Shown: positions 26,130-34,215 of the stretch, one piece after another
Layout of the letters: every line of letters begins with the position of its first letter
Position numbering within the stretch: the first letter of the stretch is position 1
Assembly (NCBI GenBank): GCA_965207705.1
Contig: OZ242292.1
Span: forward strand, 186,001 to 250,000
Source: JAAOII01 sp965207705
Lineage (GTDB): Bacteria; Pseudomonadota; Gammaproteobacteria; CBDBNL01; JAAOII01
Reading direction: 5' to 3'
DNA: 64,000 nt
Program-made: the position numbers and the translations under genes
Notes under the pieces: model-generated
Told to the model about the DNA's origin: nothing
Databases searched by the model: none
Seen by the model: the letters and a program-made list of their open reading frames with translations, nothing else

Positions 26130-26738
26130 TTAATTCTCTCCTGCTGGAGCTTCGACTTCTTTTATTTGTGGCTCTAGTATTTCAAATACCTTTTTAAGCC
26201 CTCCAGGCATATCATCTTGTTTTGCCTGAACATTAACATCAAAGTTCATTTCGTTATTGTAACGGTTTTCTGAATGTGCAGTGTTTTTATAAGAAGATGA
26301 AAATGAACCTTTGAAGCCAGCAGAAATATAAGGTAACCCTCCACTAATTTTTAACATATAACTCTGGCTACCACTTTTCTCTTTTGTACTCTCACTGAGA
26401 CCACTCTCCGATAAACGCATGGTGAAAGCTATATTTACGCTCTCAATACGTATAAATGGTATTGGGACCAAGAACAGCAAGGGAACATTAACAGATTTAG
26501 TAATTGTTTTGGAGGGGGTAACTCCCGGGGTATCCTCTGTAGTTGTATACTTAAATGCAATCTCTTTTAATGCCCCAACGGCATTATCACCACCATCCTT
26601 CATACATAAACCAGTAATAAAGAGAAGTGTGCTAACTGCTGCCGCACTTTGCGCTTCAATCGCAGCAGTTAAAGGTCCGCCAATCATACTAGACAGCGGC
26701 AAATTTGCTAAAGTATTTAATTGATTATTAACATTCAT
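26130..26738 (-). CDS. DUF2589 family protein, copy 1 (operon leader)
   Basis: The protein has 202 residues. Its landmarks are LPLSSMIGGPLTAAIEAQSAAAVSTLLFI, VPLLFLVPIPFIRIESVNIAF and QDDMPGGLKKVFEILEP. It is the first gene of the minus-strand run. The upstream bases carry AGAGAGGAT at suitable distance from the ATG, a good ribosome-binding site. The divergent AlkD-like gene begins about 220 bp away, so the promoter of the DUF2589 cluster should lie in 26739-26955. The activity of DUF2589 is unknown; the conserved hydrophobic helix plus beta strands suggest membrane or oligomer interaction. Confidence 0.82.
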   Translation of the reverse strand: MNVNNQLNTLANLPLSSMIGGPLTAAIEAQSAAAVSTLLFITGLCMKDGGDNAVGALKEIAFKYTTTEDTPGVTPSKTITKSVNVPLLFLVPIPFIRIESVNIAFTMRLSESGLSESTKEKSGSQSYMLKISGGLPYISAGFKGSFSSSYKNTAHSENRYNNEMNFDVNVQAKQDDMPGGLKKVFEILEPQIKEVEAPAGEN

Positions 26739-26955
26739 AATGAATATCCTCTCTTTGATTGAATAAAGTATAAATAGTAAATTTCATAATAGTATAGTTC
26801 GTGTTATTTGTAGATACTTTTCACATTGTACATGAAATTAAACATAAATACATATTTTTTAATTTATTTTTGCATTAAATGAAAAAAAATTAAAAGCCGT
26901 AATTTAGTATATATCTGAACTTATACATCCTTATATTTAGTGTATTTGTCAATGT

Positions 26956-27684
26956 ATGGCCGCTTATGCAACATCTTATAATGTCTATATGCAGTATGAT
27001 GAAGTAGTTCAACAACTGGAGGAATATGGAACCGCGCAGAATCGTAAGATTTATGCGCGTCATGGAGCAAACCCTGATAAAGTATTTGGTGTAAGCTTTG
27101 CCAACTTAAATATACTGGCAAAGAAAATTGGCAGCGATCATGGGCTGGCTCGTCGCTTATGGAAAAGCGGTAATTATGATTGCCGCAATCTTGCCACAAA
27201 AATTGCTGACCCAAAACTAATGGATTCGGCTGAGATTATGAGCTGGCTACAGCAACTAACTAGCTATGTTCATGTCTCCCTCTTAGGTAATATAGTGGCA
27301 CGTTCGCCTGCTGCAAAAGAGCTTTTACCTAAACTATGCAAATACCCAGATGAGATACATCGTGGGTTGGGGTATTCTACTCTGAGTTCTATGCTCGCCA
27401 ATGACCCTAATTGTTTGACACCAGCAAAGATTGCGATGCATCTTAAGCAACTGGAACGAGATATTCAACAAAGCCCTAACTGGGCGCGCTATTCAATGAA
27501 TTGGGCTTTAATCAGCATAGGAACCTATTGCGAAGAATTAAAGGACGCCGCCATTGCCGCCGCCAAGCGCATCGGCAAGGTAGAAGTAGATCATGGAGAA
27601 ACCAGTTGCAAGATCCCAGATGCCGTCTCTTATATTGAAAAAGCCAGCGCCCACTACCTACAAAAAAAGTCAAAGAAGAAGTAG
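26956..27684 (+). CDS. DNA alkylation repair protein, AlkD-like
   Basis: The protein has 242 residues (231 if the better-looking ATG at 26989, MQYDEVVQQLEEYG, is used). It is all-helical with HEAT-like repeats, including KVFGVSFANLNILAKKIG, LARRLWKSGNYDCRNLATKI and WARYSMNWALISIG. This follows the DNA alkylation repair family (PF08713), whose members remove or recognise bulky alkylated bases. The base composition is less AT-rich than the flanking islands, as for a core or independently transferred gene. It is convergent with the five-gene operon ending at 27720, and no terminator hairpin is obvious between them. Confidence 0.82.
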   Translation: MAAYATSYNVYMQYDEVVQQLEEYGTAQNRKIYARHGANPDKVFGVSFANLNILAKKIGSDHGLARRLWKSGNYDCRNLATKIADPKLMDSAEIMSWLQQLTSYVHVSLLGNIVARSPAAKELLPKLCKYPDEIHRGLGYSTLSSMLANDPNCLTPAKIAMHLKQLERDIQQSPNWARYSMNWALISIGTYCEELKDAAIAAAKRIGKVEVDHGETSCKIPDAVSYIEKASAHYLQKKSKKK

Positions 27685-27719
27685 AAAAAATGTTGGTAAC
27701 GCGGAAATGCGCAGCTAGG

Positions 27720-28652
27720 CTATTTACCGCTGACTGGCGTATATGCCTTAAGTGTAAATTGTATTAAATTATCAATATCATCTCCACTATTACAGCAATA
27801 TTTCATTAATTCATCTGCAATCATAAGATAATTTTCTCCTTCCTTACCATCCGCAACCTCCCCCTTAACGAAATTTTCGTATTCAGTATCAATAATTGAT
27901 TTCTTTATGGTTGGATAATCATTAGAGTTAAGAAACCTATTAGGGTCTTTAATATACTTAAGATTATGTTGATCTAAAGAAGGAAATACATAAGGATTTA
28001 TCCAATAAAGCCCTATTGTTAAATTAATTGAACCAGTCCACTTAACTTTTCTAGCTTCATTATAATCATCGTTGAACTTAACTCTATATTGGTTTGTATT
28101 AACATCATTTTTTTTATTTGCAATTTCTTCATCTGCATACTTCATAGCCGTATAAAATATTTTCCATAATTTATCCACGTCTGAAGAATTTCCATTAATA
28201 TTTTGAGCTGAGCCAGGTAATTCAAAAAATTTAGGCCATGGAGTGTATACTGTAGTTATACCATCTTCATAAGTATTGAATCTAAAATTATTAATTTCTT
28301 GTGAATTATTAATTCCCAATAGCTCCGCAATTTCTTTTAATATCTTACTTCTTTGTATGTCTCGATTATCATTTGTAGCTTTATTATTCAAATCAAACAT
28401 ATTAAATGCTCCCATTATAGTAAATGGACATATATCTATATTTACTGGATTATTACTTGGCCTAACTGTTTTATTATTTGGAGGATATTTCTCAATAATA
28501 TTCCTTACACCTTTTGCTAAACGAACACGCTCACCTGGTTGATTGCTCTCATATATCTCTAATAATCTGTTGGTTAGTATTTTGAATATAGCCGCCCACT
28601 TATCCTGATTGTCATGTTTATATTTCAACTTATTACCCCAATAATCTTTCAA
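27720..28652 (-). CDS. McrB N-terminal-region-like protein without ATPase
   Basis: The protein has 310 residues. It shows a pattern I associate with the part preceding the AAA module in McrB-like restriction ATPases: CPFTIMGAFNMFDLNN, then RDIQRSKILKEIAELLGI, then LWKIFYTAMKYADE, then LTIGLYWINPYVFPSLDQHN. Unlike those proteins, it ends with no Walker motifs. It would thus be a stand-alone specificity or binding subunit. The start overlaps the end of the PD-(D/E)XK gene by 20 bp, so translation is probably coupled. It is the last gene of the operon. The similarity is from memory of sequence patterns and needs a profile search. Confidence 0.55.
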   Translation of the reverse strand: MKDYWGNKLKYKHDNQDKWAAIFKILTNRLLEIYESNQPGERVRLAKGVRNIIEKYPPNNKTVRPSNNPVNIDICPFTIMGAFNMFDLNNKATNDNRDIQRSKILKEIAELLGINNSQEINNFRFNTYEDGITTVYTPWPKFFELPGSAQNINGNSSDVDKLWKIFYTAMKYADEEIANKKNDVNTNQYRVKFNDDYNEARKVKWTGSINLTIGLYWINPYVFPSLDQHNLKYIKDPNRFLNSNDYPTIKKSIIDTEYENFVKGEVADGKEGENYLMIADELMKYCCNSGDDIDNLIQFTLKAYTPVSGK

Positions 28653-29847
28653 TTATATCGTTAAGTTTATTGCTTATGATATTTACAATTGTATCAATAT
28701 CATTACCTGTTACATCAATATAGATATATGAATATTGCTTATCCTTATAGGATTTTTCATCAGTAAATATTCCTTTACTTATTAGAGAACTTTCAATATT
28801 ATCTATACCCAAATAGTCCTTTTTAAGAATTCTTTTATATTTTTGCTTGTTATATAGTTCTTTATCTCTTAGATGCTTTTCCAGGAAATTTTTCTCTCTA
28901 TCACCTATTCTAATCTGCCACTTACCTTCTTTTAAATTTAGTAAGGTATCAATTTTAAAATGCCCCTCCTCGGCAACAACTACATCATGCACCAGAGTAT
29001 ATTCATCTAGCCCATAACTCATCCCCTTCCATATATCATGTGTAATATTTTCTAATTCATTTTTATCTGATAATTTACTATTCACCAGGTCTATAACCGA
29101 CTTCATATAATCCCTTAAGTTACCAACCAATAATGAAATTTGCTCGCAACCATTTTTAGAAAGAAATTCTTCGAACTGCTCTTTCATTCTTTCATCATGA
29201 GTTAAATCTTCTATTGACTGAAATAAGTCATAGAAAAGTTGCAAATAAAGAAAGTGCTTCTCTTTGTTATATATGTCTAACTTATTCATATAGTTAGTCG
29301 CCTTATCAAAGAGTTCACTATAGGTTATATAAATAAAGTCCTTTGTATCTCCTGGAGAGTTCTTCCATGGAGAAAGCACAAAGCATAGATATTCTTTACC
29401 GCCATCTTTTGCAAGTCCTTCTACAGTATCTTTATATTCTTTTAAATCATTGTATAGTGGAGCAAATATTTTATTTTCTATGCAGATAACATGACTATCT
29501 GTCTCAATTAATATATCTATGCGTTTATTATTTTTTGTAGAGTATTCTGTATGAACTGCCATTATTTCGGTGGACTCGTCAAACGGATGCACTAATGCTT
29601 CTTTTTTTGTTTTTTTCTCTTCATATAAATCATATAAAGCGCGAGTAAGGATATTTCCTAATGTATGTGGTTGCTTGGTATCAAACAGGAACCTAAGTAT
29701 ATTACTGGCGGCAAGTTCTTTATGACCACACCCAGCTATCTGCATAAATGTTGGTATTCTTTCTGTAGTTATCCACTCACCTTTAGAAAAATTCTCTAGC
29801 AACTGTTCCCAGTTATCAATTCTATACTGGTCAATATCTGTACTCAT
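28633..29847 (-). CDS. PD-(D/E)XK nuclease (PDDEXK_4-like) fused to operon-specific domain
   Basis: The protein has 404 residues. Residues 30-215 match the PDDEXK_4 type: an N-terminal FMQIAGCGHKELAASNILRF, then KRIDILIET (D111) and VICIENKI (E124, K126), completing the D...ExK catalytic set, then YLCFVLSPW. Residues 230-404 resemble the two small proteins of the same operon: YTLVHDVVVAEEGHFKIDTL, KWQIRIGDR and IYIDVTGNDIDTI against their TLVHDITNAEFGHF, KWQINMKGR and MNIDITYNKAKDV. It is probably a DNA nuclease effector. It lies 22 bp downstream of the second small protein. All catalytic residues are present, so it should be active. Confidence 0.75.
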   Translation of the reverse strand: MSTDIDQYRIDNWEQLLENFSKGEWITTERIPTFMQIAGCGHKELAASNILRFLFDTKQPHTLGNILTRALYDLYEEKKTKKEALVHPFDESTEIMAVHTEYSTKNNKRIDILIETDSHVICIENKIFAPLYNDLKEYKDTVEGLAKDGGKEYLCFVLSPWKNSPGDTKDFIYITYSELFDKATNYMNKLDIYNKEKHFLYLQLFYDLFQSIEDLTHDERMKEQFEEFLSKNGCEQISLLVGNLRDYMKSVIDLVNSKLSDKNELENITHDIWKGMSYGLDEYTLVHDVVVAEEGHFKIDTLLNLKEGKWQIRIGDREKNFLEKHLRDKELYNKQKYKRILKKDYLGIDNIESSLISKGIFTDEKSYKDKQYSYIYIDVTGNDIDTIVNIISNKLNDIIERLLG

Positions 29848-29869
29848 ATCATTAGTGTCAGTATGTGTT

Positions 29870-30487
29870 TCATAATGGGTTACGCATCTTAGTAATTATA
29901 TCTTTCAATATATTTGTAAGCCCTTCAATATCCTTCGCTCTATCGCTTGTTATATCTATATTAATAAATACAGTATATACCTTGTACGCAATATTATATT
30001 TAATCTTAAAATCATATTTACCAACAAACTTTTTAGTTTTAATATACTCCATAATTTTCTCATGTGTATTCCTGCGGACGGGAGTTTTTTTATATATATT
30101 TGGTTCTTTTTCTTTTAGTGCTTTTATATAACGTCTAGCAACGTCTACTGGTCTAGCTATCATATTTATTTCCCATTTTGTGGATTCCGCATTATAAAAA
30201 GTATTTATAGCAAAATGTCCAAAATGTGGATTAGTGATATCATGGACTAATGATGTCTTTCCATGAATCCATTCATGAACATTTGTATGACCTTCTTTAT
30301 CGTATATAAGATATTCCATATCCTTGTCACCATTCAAAGCATCTCTTAAATCATGCAGTACAATCTGGTTTGCATAATCTTTCATCATATCTGCTATCAT
30401 GGCTATATTTTTAACTGCGTCTGGATTGTTTGCCAAAAAACCGGCAAATTGGTTTAACCTTGTAAAATTATCTGTTGTATCATTCAT
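29870..30487 (-). CDS. Small operon protein B, homologous to nuclease C-terminus
   Basis: The protein has 205 residues. The N-terminus (LNQFAGFLANNPDAVKNIAMIADMMKDYANQIVLHDLRDALNGD) and the centre (TSLVHDITNPHFGHFAINTFYN, KWEINMIARP) are clearly homologous to the 199-residue protein at 32885-33484. The later part (RYIKALKEKEPNIYKKT, then VFINIDITSDRAKDI) also aligns with the C-terminal domain of the nuclease at 28633. No known family is recognised. It lies between the KAP NTPase (77 bp upstream) and the nuclease (22 bp downstream). It may be an adaptor competing with or bridging the nuclease domain. Confidence 0.6.
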   Translation of the reverse strand: MNDTTDNFTRLNQFAGFLANNPDAVKNIAMIADMMKDYANQIVLHDLRDALNGDKDMEYLIYDKEGHTNVHEWIHGKTSLVHDITNPHFGHFAINTFYNAESTKWEINMIARPVDVARRYIKALKEKEPNIYKKTPVRRNTHEKIMEYIKTKKFVGKYDFKIKYNIAYKVYTVFINIDITSDRAKDIEGLTNILKDIITKMRNPL

Positions 30488-30564
30488 AGTAGTAAATAGT
30501 TATTAATTGAGGTAATTATAAGCAATAAATTACCTCCATAAAGGATGGATAGTAGTAGAGAGCA

Positions 30565-32892
30565 TTAGTTTTGTTTTGATGCTGCTAACTTGTATTCTTC
30601 TATTATCTCGCTTTGTGAAGGGGTTAATTTATCTAAGCCAATAGAACTAACCGCTGTATCAATATCCTGTTTGGAAACATATTTATATAAATATGGTGCA
30701 TTAAACTCTCTTTCTTCTTCATAAAATCCCGCTAATAGTGCAACGATCCCATTATCATCTTTTTTAAATAAATATTCAGCAAATTCATTAGCGTTTTTTA
30801 TAAATCCATTCTCACTCCAAACATATATCATATCTCCAACATCTCCTACTCGCTGTATTATTTGTTCCTTGGGTATTAGATTAATATTGCTAATTAAGTT
30901 ATTTATAGTAGGATCGAAAAATAGAAACGCTCCTCTTTTACTTACTTGTCCATTAATTAAATATATGGAGCTAACAGGATTGTACGAGCCATTATTAGGT
31001 ACAATGTAATTATATAAAAATTTATCTTTATCATCTATATTTTTAATAATCATAGATAATGCTTCCCTAGCTGTACTTTTAAATTCTTCATGATATATAT
31101 TGTTAATCCAGAATTTATTCTGCTTAATTATATGCTCAGTATAATCCTGTAATAAGTCGCTAATCCCTATAAATAAGTTTTTCCAATGCTTCTCTTCAAA
31201 TTTCTCCACTTCATTAACAAACATCTGATTATTATTAATAGCTAGAATAATTTTATTCATAACATCTTTAATACTTGTATCTTTAAGTGTCTGAACCTTA
31301 TTTTTAAAAGATAAAGAGCTAACTTCTAAACATTGGATCAATTCTTTCAACATTCTATTTGATATAGGATTTAGAGAATTATAGTTCAGAAAGTATGCAT
31401 CAAAACTATCTCTTAGGCAAATCCTAAGAGGTGCTGTGCTGTTTATGCTCATAATACCTGTCAAATCATTAAATTGTTTTCCATCAATATTTAATTTTTT
31501 TTTATCAATACATGAAATAACAGGAAAAAGTTCCTTAATAATTTTATAGATTTTAGTCTTTAGTTCAATTGGATAATTATTCATTATATTTATAATCTCT
31601 ATTTCTTTAGCTTTAAATTTTTCATCTAATTTTTTTTCTTGACCAAAAATATCCTCATAGCTTATGTACGCAAATAGTTTTTTATTATCTCCAATATATA
31701 AATAAACATCAAAAGCAATAACCCTAATTAATGATAATAACAAAAAATCTCTTAGATTAATATTATTCGCATCTATAGTTTTTAAGGTAGGATTAAGCAT
31801 ATTTAAATATCTATTTATGTGCCTAGAATTTATTAAAATATTAATTAATAGTCCTTTAAAAGTGTCGTATCCATACCTATGATCATCCCAATATTTTTCT
31901 CCAAATATATCTCTAAGTTTTATAATACTGTCATCAAGATATTTTTGTAAATCAGAGTATGGAATATGAGGTAGCGGAATTGGAATCTGCACTATTTTAT
32001 CTATATAATTTCCCCCTATATGGTGTTCTTTATCTGTTTGGAATTTTTGATTCAGCTTTATAATCGTTTTCTCTTTATCATAAGCAAGAATAAAAATCAT
32101 ATTAGATAAATTTGCTACTATTTTAGTAAGTTTAAAAATTAATAATGTTTCATCAGGATCTAATCTATCAATATCATCAATAATAATAAGTACTTTTTTA
32201 TTCAAACGTTGAAGTGTTTTATCTAGTAAATACTTACTTTCATAAACTGGCTGTTGCACAATGGTCTTAGAAACCTTAGCTGAAAGAATAGCTGGATCTA
32301 TAGGTATTGATACTCCGTACTCCACAGTTTTGGTATTTGCAATATTTGGGACATATCTGCTCGCATTTTTTGTAAACTCGCTTGCGATTGATCTATTTTC
32401 TTTTTTTATGGCATTATGAATAGAACGAAAAAAATCATCCAATATTTGTCCAGTATTAGAATAATTCCAAGGGTTAAAAGAAATTATTAAAGGAGGATTG
32501 AAATAACTATCCTTTTTATCTCCGTTGTTGCTATTTAAAGAGGATTTAGAATTAGAGTGCATTATTTCTTTTGACTCATTGGAATACAAGTCCAGGTATT
32601 CTGAAGCATATAACCAATGAAGTGGTATTTTATTTGCAACCCAGTTACCAAAAGAACGCCAAACATTATAGTCATTTACAACATTCCAATTTTTATTAAG
32701 ATTATTTAATACCAAGTTTATAACAGATGTTTTACCTGAGCCCCATTCTCCTTCTATCCCTATTGTTATGCCAGCTTGCTTATCATAGTTTTTAATGATT
32801 TCTATAATCTCATTAACAATGTTCTCCCTCTGAAACTTATCTTCATCCTTTGATAGTATGGGATCATCAGAAAATATGTAGTTATCATTCAT
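30565..32892 (-). CDS. KAP-family P-loop NTPase, copy 3
   Basis: The protein has 775 residues with Walker A GEWGSGKTS at about 48-56 and Walker B VLIIIDDIDRLD near 230. KAP features between and after are PPLIISFNPWNYSNTGQILDDFF, FILAYDKEKTI and NYIDKIVQIPIPLPHIPYSD. The C-terminal ~400 residues have no similarity that I can see to copies 1 and 2, whereas the Walker A-B section resembles copy 2. The first 8 bases overlap the end of the upstream small protein, so the two are translationally coupled. It probably acts as the ATP-dependent sensor or motor of this operon. No clear transmembrane helix is present. Confidence 0.85.
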   Translation of the reverse strand: MNDNYIFSDDPILSKDEDKFQRENIVNEIIEIIKNYDKQAGITIGIEGEWGSGKTSVINLVLNNLNKNWNVVNDYNVWRSFGNWVANKIPLHWLYASEYLDLYSNESKEIMHSNSKSSLNSNNGDKKDSYFNPPLIISFNPWNYSNTGQILDDFFRSIHNAIKKENRSIASEFTKNASRYVPNIANTKTVEYGVSIPIDPAILSAKVSKTIVQQPVYESKYLLDKTLQRLNKKVLIIIDDIDRLDPDETLLIFKLTKIVANLSNMIFILAYDKEKTIIKLNQKFQTDKEHHIGGNYIDKIVQIPIPLPHIPYSDLQKYLDDSIIKLRDIFGEKYWDDHRYGYDTFKGLLINILINSRHINRYLNMLNPTLKTIDANNINLRDFLLLSLIRVIAFDVYLYIGDNKKLFAYISYEDIFGQEKKLDEKFKAKEIEIINIMNNYPIELKTKIYKIIKELFPVISCIDKKKLNIDGKQFNDLTGIMSINSTAPLRICLRDSFDAYFLNYNSLNPISNRMLKELIQCLEVSSLSFKNKVQTLKDTSIKDVMNKIILAINNNQMFVNEVEKFEEKHWKNLFIGISDLLQDYTEHIIKQNKFWINNIYHEEFKSTAREALSMIIKNIDDKDKFLYNYIVPNNGSYNPVSSIYLINGQVSKRGAFLFFDPTINNLISNINLIPKEQIIQRVGDVGDMIYVWSENGFIKNANEFAEYLFKKDDNGIVALLAGFYEEEREFNAPYLYKYVSKQDIDTAVSSIGLDKLTPSQSEIIEEYKLAASKQN

Positions 32893-33484
32893 ATATCTTA
32901 GTGATTATGTCTTTCAATATTTTCTTAAGTTCCTTAACATCTTTTGCTTTATTGTATGTTATATCTATATTCATAATCAAATTGTTAGCATCTTCTCTAA
33001 AATTAGATATATGAGGAACTTCTTTAGAATTAGCAAAAACCTTAATGTCTTTGGGTTTATGCTTACAAATACGAGTTTTTTTATATTTCTGAGGATCCTT
33101 TTCTTTCAACGCTTCTATGTATCCTTTAGCATGTTTTGGGGGTCTACCTTTCATGTTTATTTGCCATTTCATTAATGATTCATTATAAAAAATATCTAAA
33201 CAGAAATGTCCAAATTCGGCATTGGTAATGTCATGGACTAATGTATATTTTTTCCAAAGCCGCTGGCAGATATTTTTTTTATTAATATCTTTCTCTTGAC
33301 GTATAAGTTTTTTAAGAACCTCATCATTATTTAAAGCATCTCTTAAATCATGGATTATGAGGTAATTCGCATAATTTTTGATCATATCCATTATATCTAG
33401 TATATTTTCAATTGCTTTTGGGTTATTTGCTAAGAACCTAGTGAATTGGTTTAACTTTATGGAGTTATCTTTTGTATCGTTCAT
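32885..33484 (-). CDS. Small operon protein A, homologous to nuclease C-terminus
   Basis: The protein has 199 residues and is the first gene of the five-gene operon. It is paralogous to 29870-30487: LNQFTRFLANNPKAIENILDIMDMIKNYANYLIIHDLRDALNND, then YTLVHDITNAEFGHFCLDIFYN, KWQINMKGRP and YIEALKEKDPQKYKKTRIC. The central and C-terminal parts resemble residues 230-404 of the PD-(D/E)XK protein. The family is unknown. Its start follows AT-rich DNA with no strong promoter boxes by eye, and beyond that is the minisatellite at 33576. The 8-bp overlap with the KAP gene suggests a stoichiometric complex. Confidence 0.6.
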   Translation of the reverse strand: MNDTKDNSIKLNQFTRFLANNPKAIENILDIMDMIKNYANYLIIHDLRDALNNDEVLKKLIRQEKDINKKNICQRLWKKYTLVHDITNAEFGHFCLDIFYNESLMKWQINMKGRPPKHAKGYIEALKEKDPQKYKKTRICKHKPKDIKVFANSKEVPHISNFREDANNLIMNIDITYNKAKDVKELKKILKDIITKIYE

Positions 33485-33575
33485 TTTAGTAAATGGTTAT
33501 TAATAGTATGCAAACAAAATGATTATTGCATTTTTGTATTCAGTCAATATTATAAGTGATTGTAGTAAGAGTTAG

Positions 33576-33957
33576 TTGCGAGCATGGCGGTGGTTTGTTG
33601 CAAGTATCAGGCATATTGCGGGCGGAGCGCAGCTCCGCCCCTACAGACCATCATTCCAAGTATTTATGCATCGTACCAGAGATGTATTCCAAGTATTCAG
33701 CCAGTATTCCAGACCATTATTCCAAGTATTTATGCATCGTACCAGAGATGCGTTGCGAGCATGGCGGTGGTTCATCGCAGGTGTTGGGCATTTAGCGGGC
33801 GGAGCCAGCGAGCATGGCGATGGTGTTATCGCAAGTGTTTGGCATTTTGCCGGCGGAGCCAGCGAGCATGGCGGTGGTTCATCGCAAGAGTTATACATTT
33901 TGCGGGCGGAGCCAGCGAGCATGGCGATGGTGTTATCGCAAGTGTTTGGCATTTTGG
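33576..33957. repeat. Minisatellite of ~54-bp units
   Basis: A unit beginning GCGAGCATGGCG and ending near GCGGGCGGAGCCA recurs at about 33576, 33754, 33808, 33862 and 33916. The last four are back to back. Units alternate between a GGTGGTTCATCGC and an ATGGTGTTATCGC version. Between the first two units, a second repeat (TTCCAAGTATTTATGCATCG) occurs twice. The unit also occurs singly, on the other strand, near 52356-52400, 55590-55640 and 61575-61625. Open frames here are by-products of the repeat. The rest of 33485-34215 is non-coding except for the nirK promoter area. Confidence 0.85.
33620..33640. repeat. GGGCGGAGC hairpin, dispersed element
   Basis: A perfect 9-bp inverted repeat, GGGCGGAGC and GCTCCGCCC, with a 3-nt loop (GCA). 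Further copies are at 33980-34000 (loop GTA) and 52335-52355 (loop TGC). The copies near 55543 and 61541 have longer loops, and a diverged copy lies inside yidD at 44990-45010. This is REP-like in size and layout. Confidence 0.75.
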
Positions 33958-33979
33958 GTGGGGCATTGCCCCACCCAAC

Positions 33980-34000
33980 GGGCGGAGCGTAGCTCCGCCC
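33980..34000. repeat. GGGCGGAGC hairpin, second copy
   Basis: Same stem as 33620-33640 with loop GTA, closing the minisatellite on its nirK side. A separate smaller inverted repeat (GGGTGGGGCA / TGCCCCACCC, about 33956-33976) lies directly before it. Confidence 0.7.
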
Positions 34001-34168
34001 ATACAGAGCATCGTCGTTAATTCAAGCACCACACATAACAGACCATTATTGTGATATCAAACACCCCATTTTTGTAAAAAAAGTTAGTTTTAGGGGAAAT
34101 AATTGGCTATATTGGGTTGTTTTATTTGTTTATACCACTATGTATAAAGCAGAGAGATAAAGTAGATT

Positions 34169-34180
34169 TTTACCGGTAAA
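34169..34180. promoter_or_regulatory. Palindrome TTTACCGGTAAA upstream of nirK
   Basis: A perfect 12-bp palindrome lies 35 bp before the nirK ATG and is followed by a T-run. It could be a regulator site for nitrite/NO or copper control. It does not match an FNR (TTGAT-N4-ATCAA) site. A Shine-Dalgarno (AGAGGA) follows at about 34202-34209. Confidence 0.4.
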
Positions 34181-34215
34181 GATTTTTTTTCATATTAACC
34201 ATAGAGGACAACATT

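Noticed and set aside
15335..26738. Contractile injection system, type VI secretion or complete prophage
   Set aside because: No sheath, tube, baseplate, spike, terminase, portal or integrase gene is visible; only lysis-type and DUF2589 genes.
33576..33957. CRISPR-like array from ~54-bp repeats
   Set aside because: Units are adjacent with no unique spacers of even length, alternate between two versions and contain a REP-like hairpin; no cas genes are present.
33576..34054. Open frames of 60-150 codons on both strands in the repeat block
   Set aside because: They follow from the repeat unit being free of stops; products have no motif and no ribosome-binding site.
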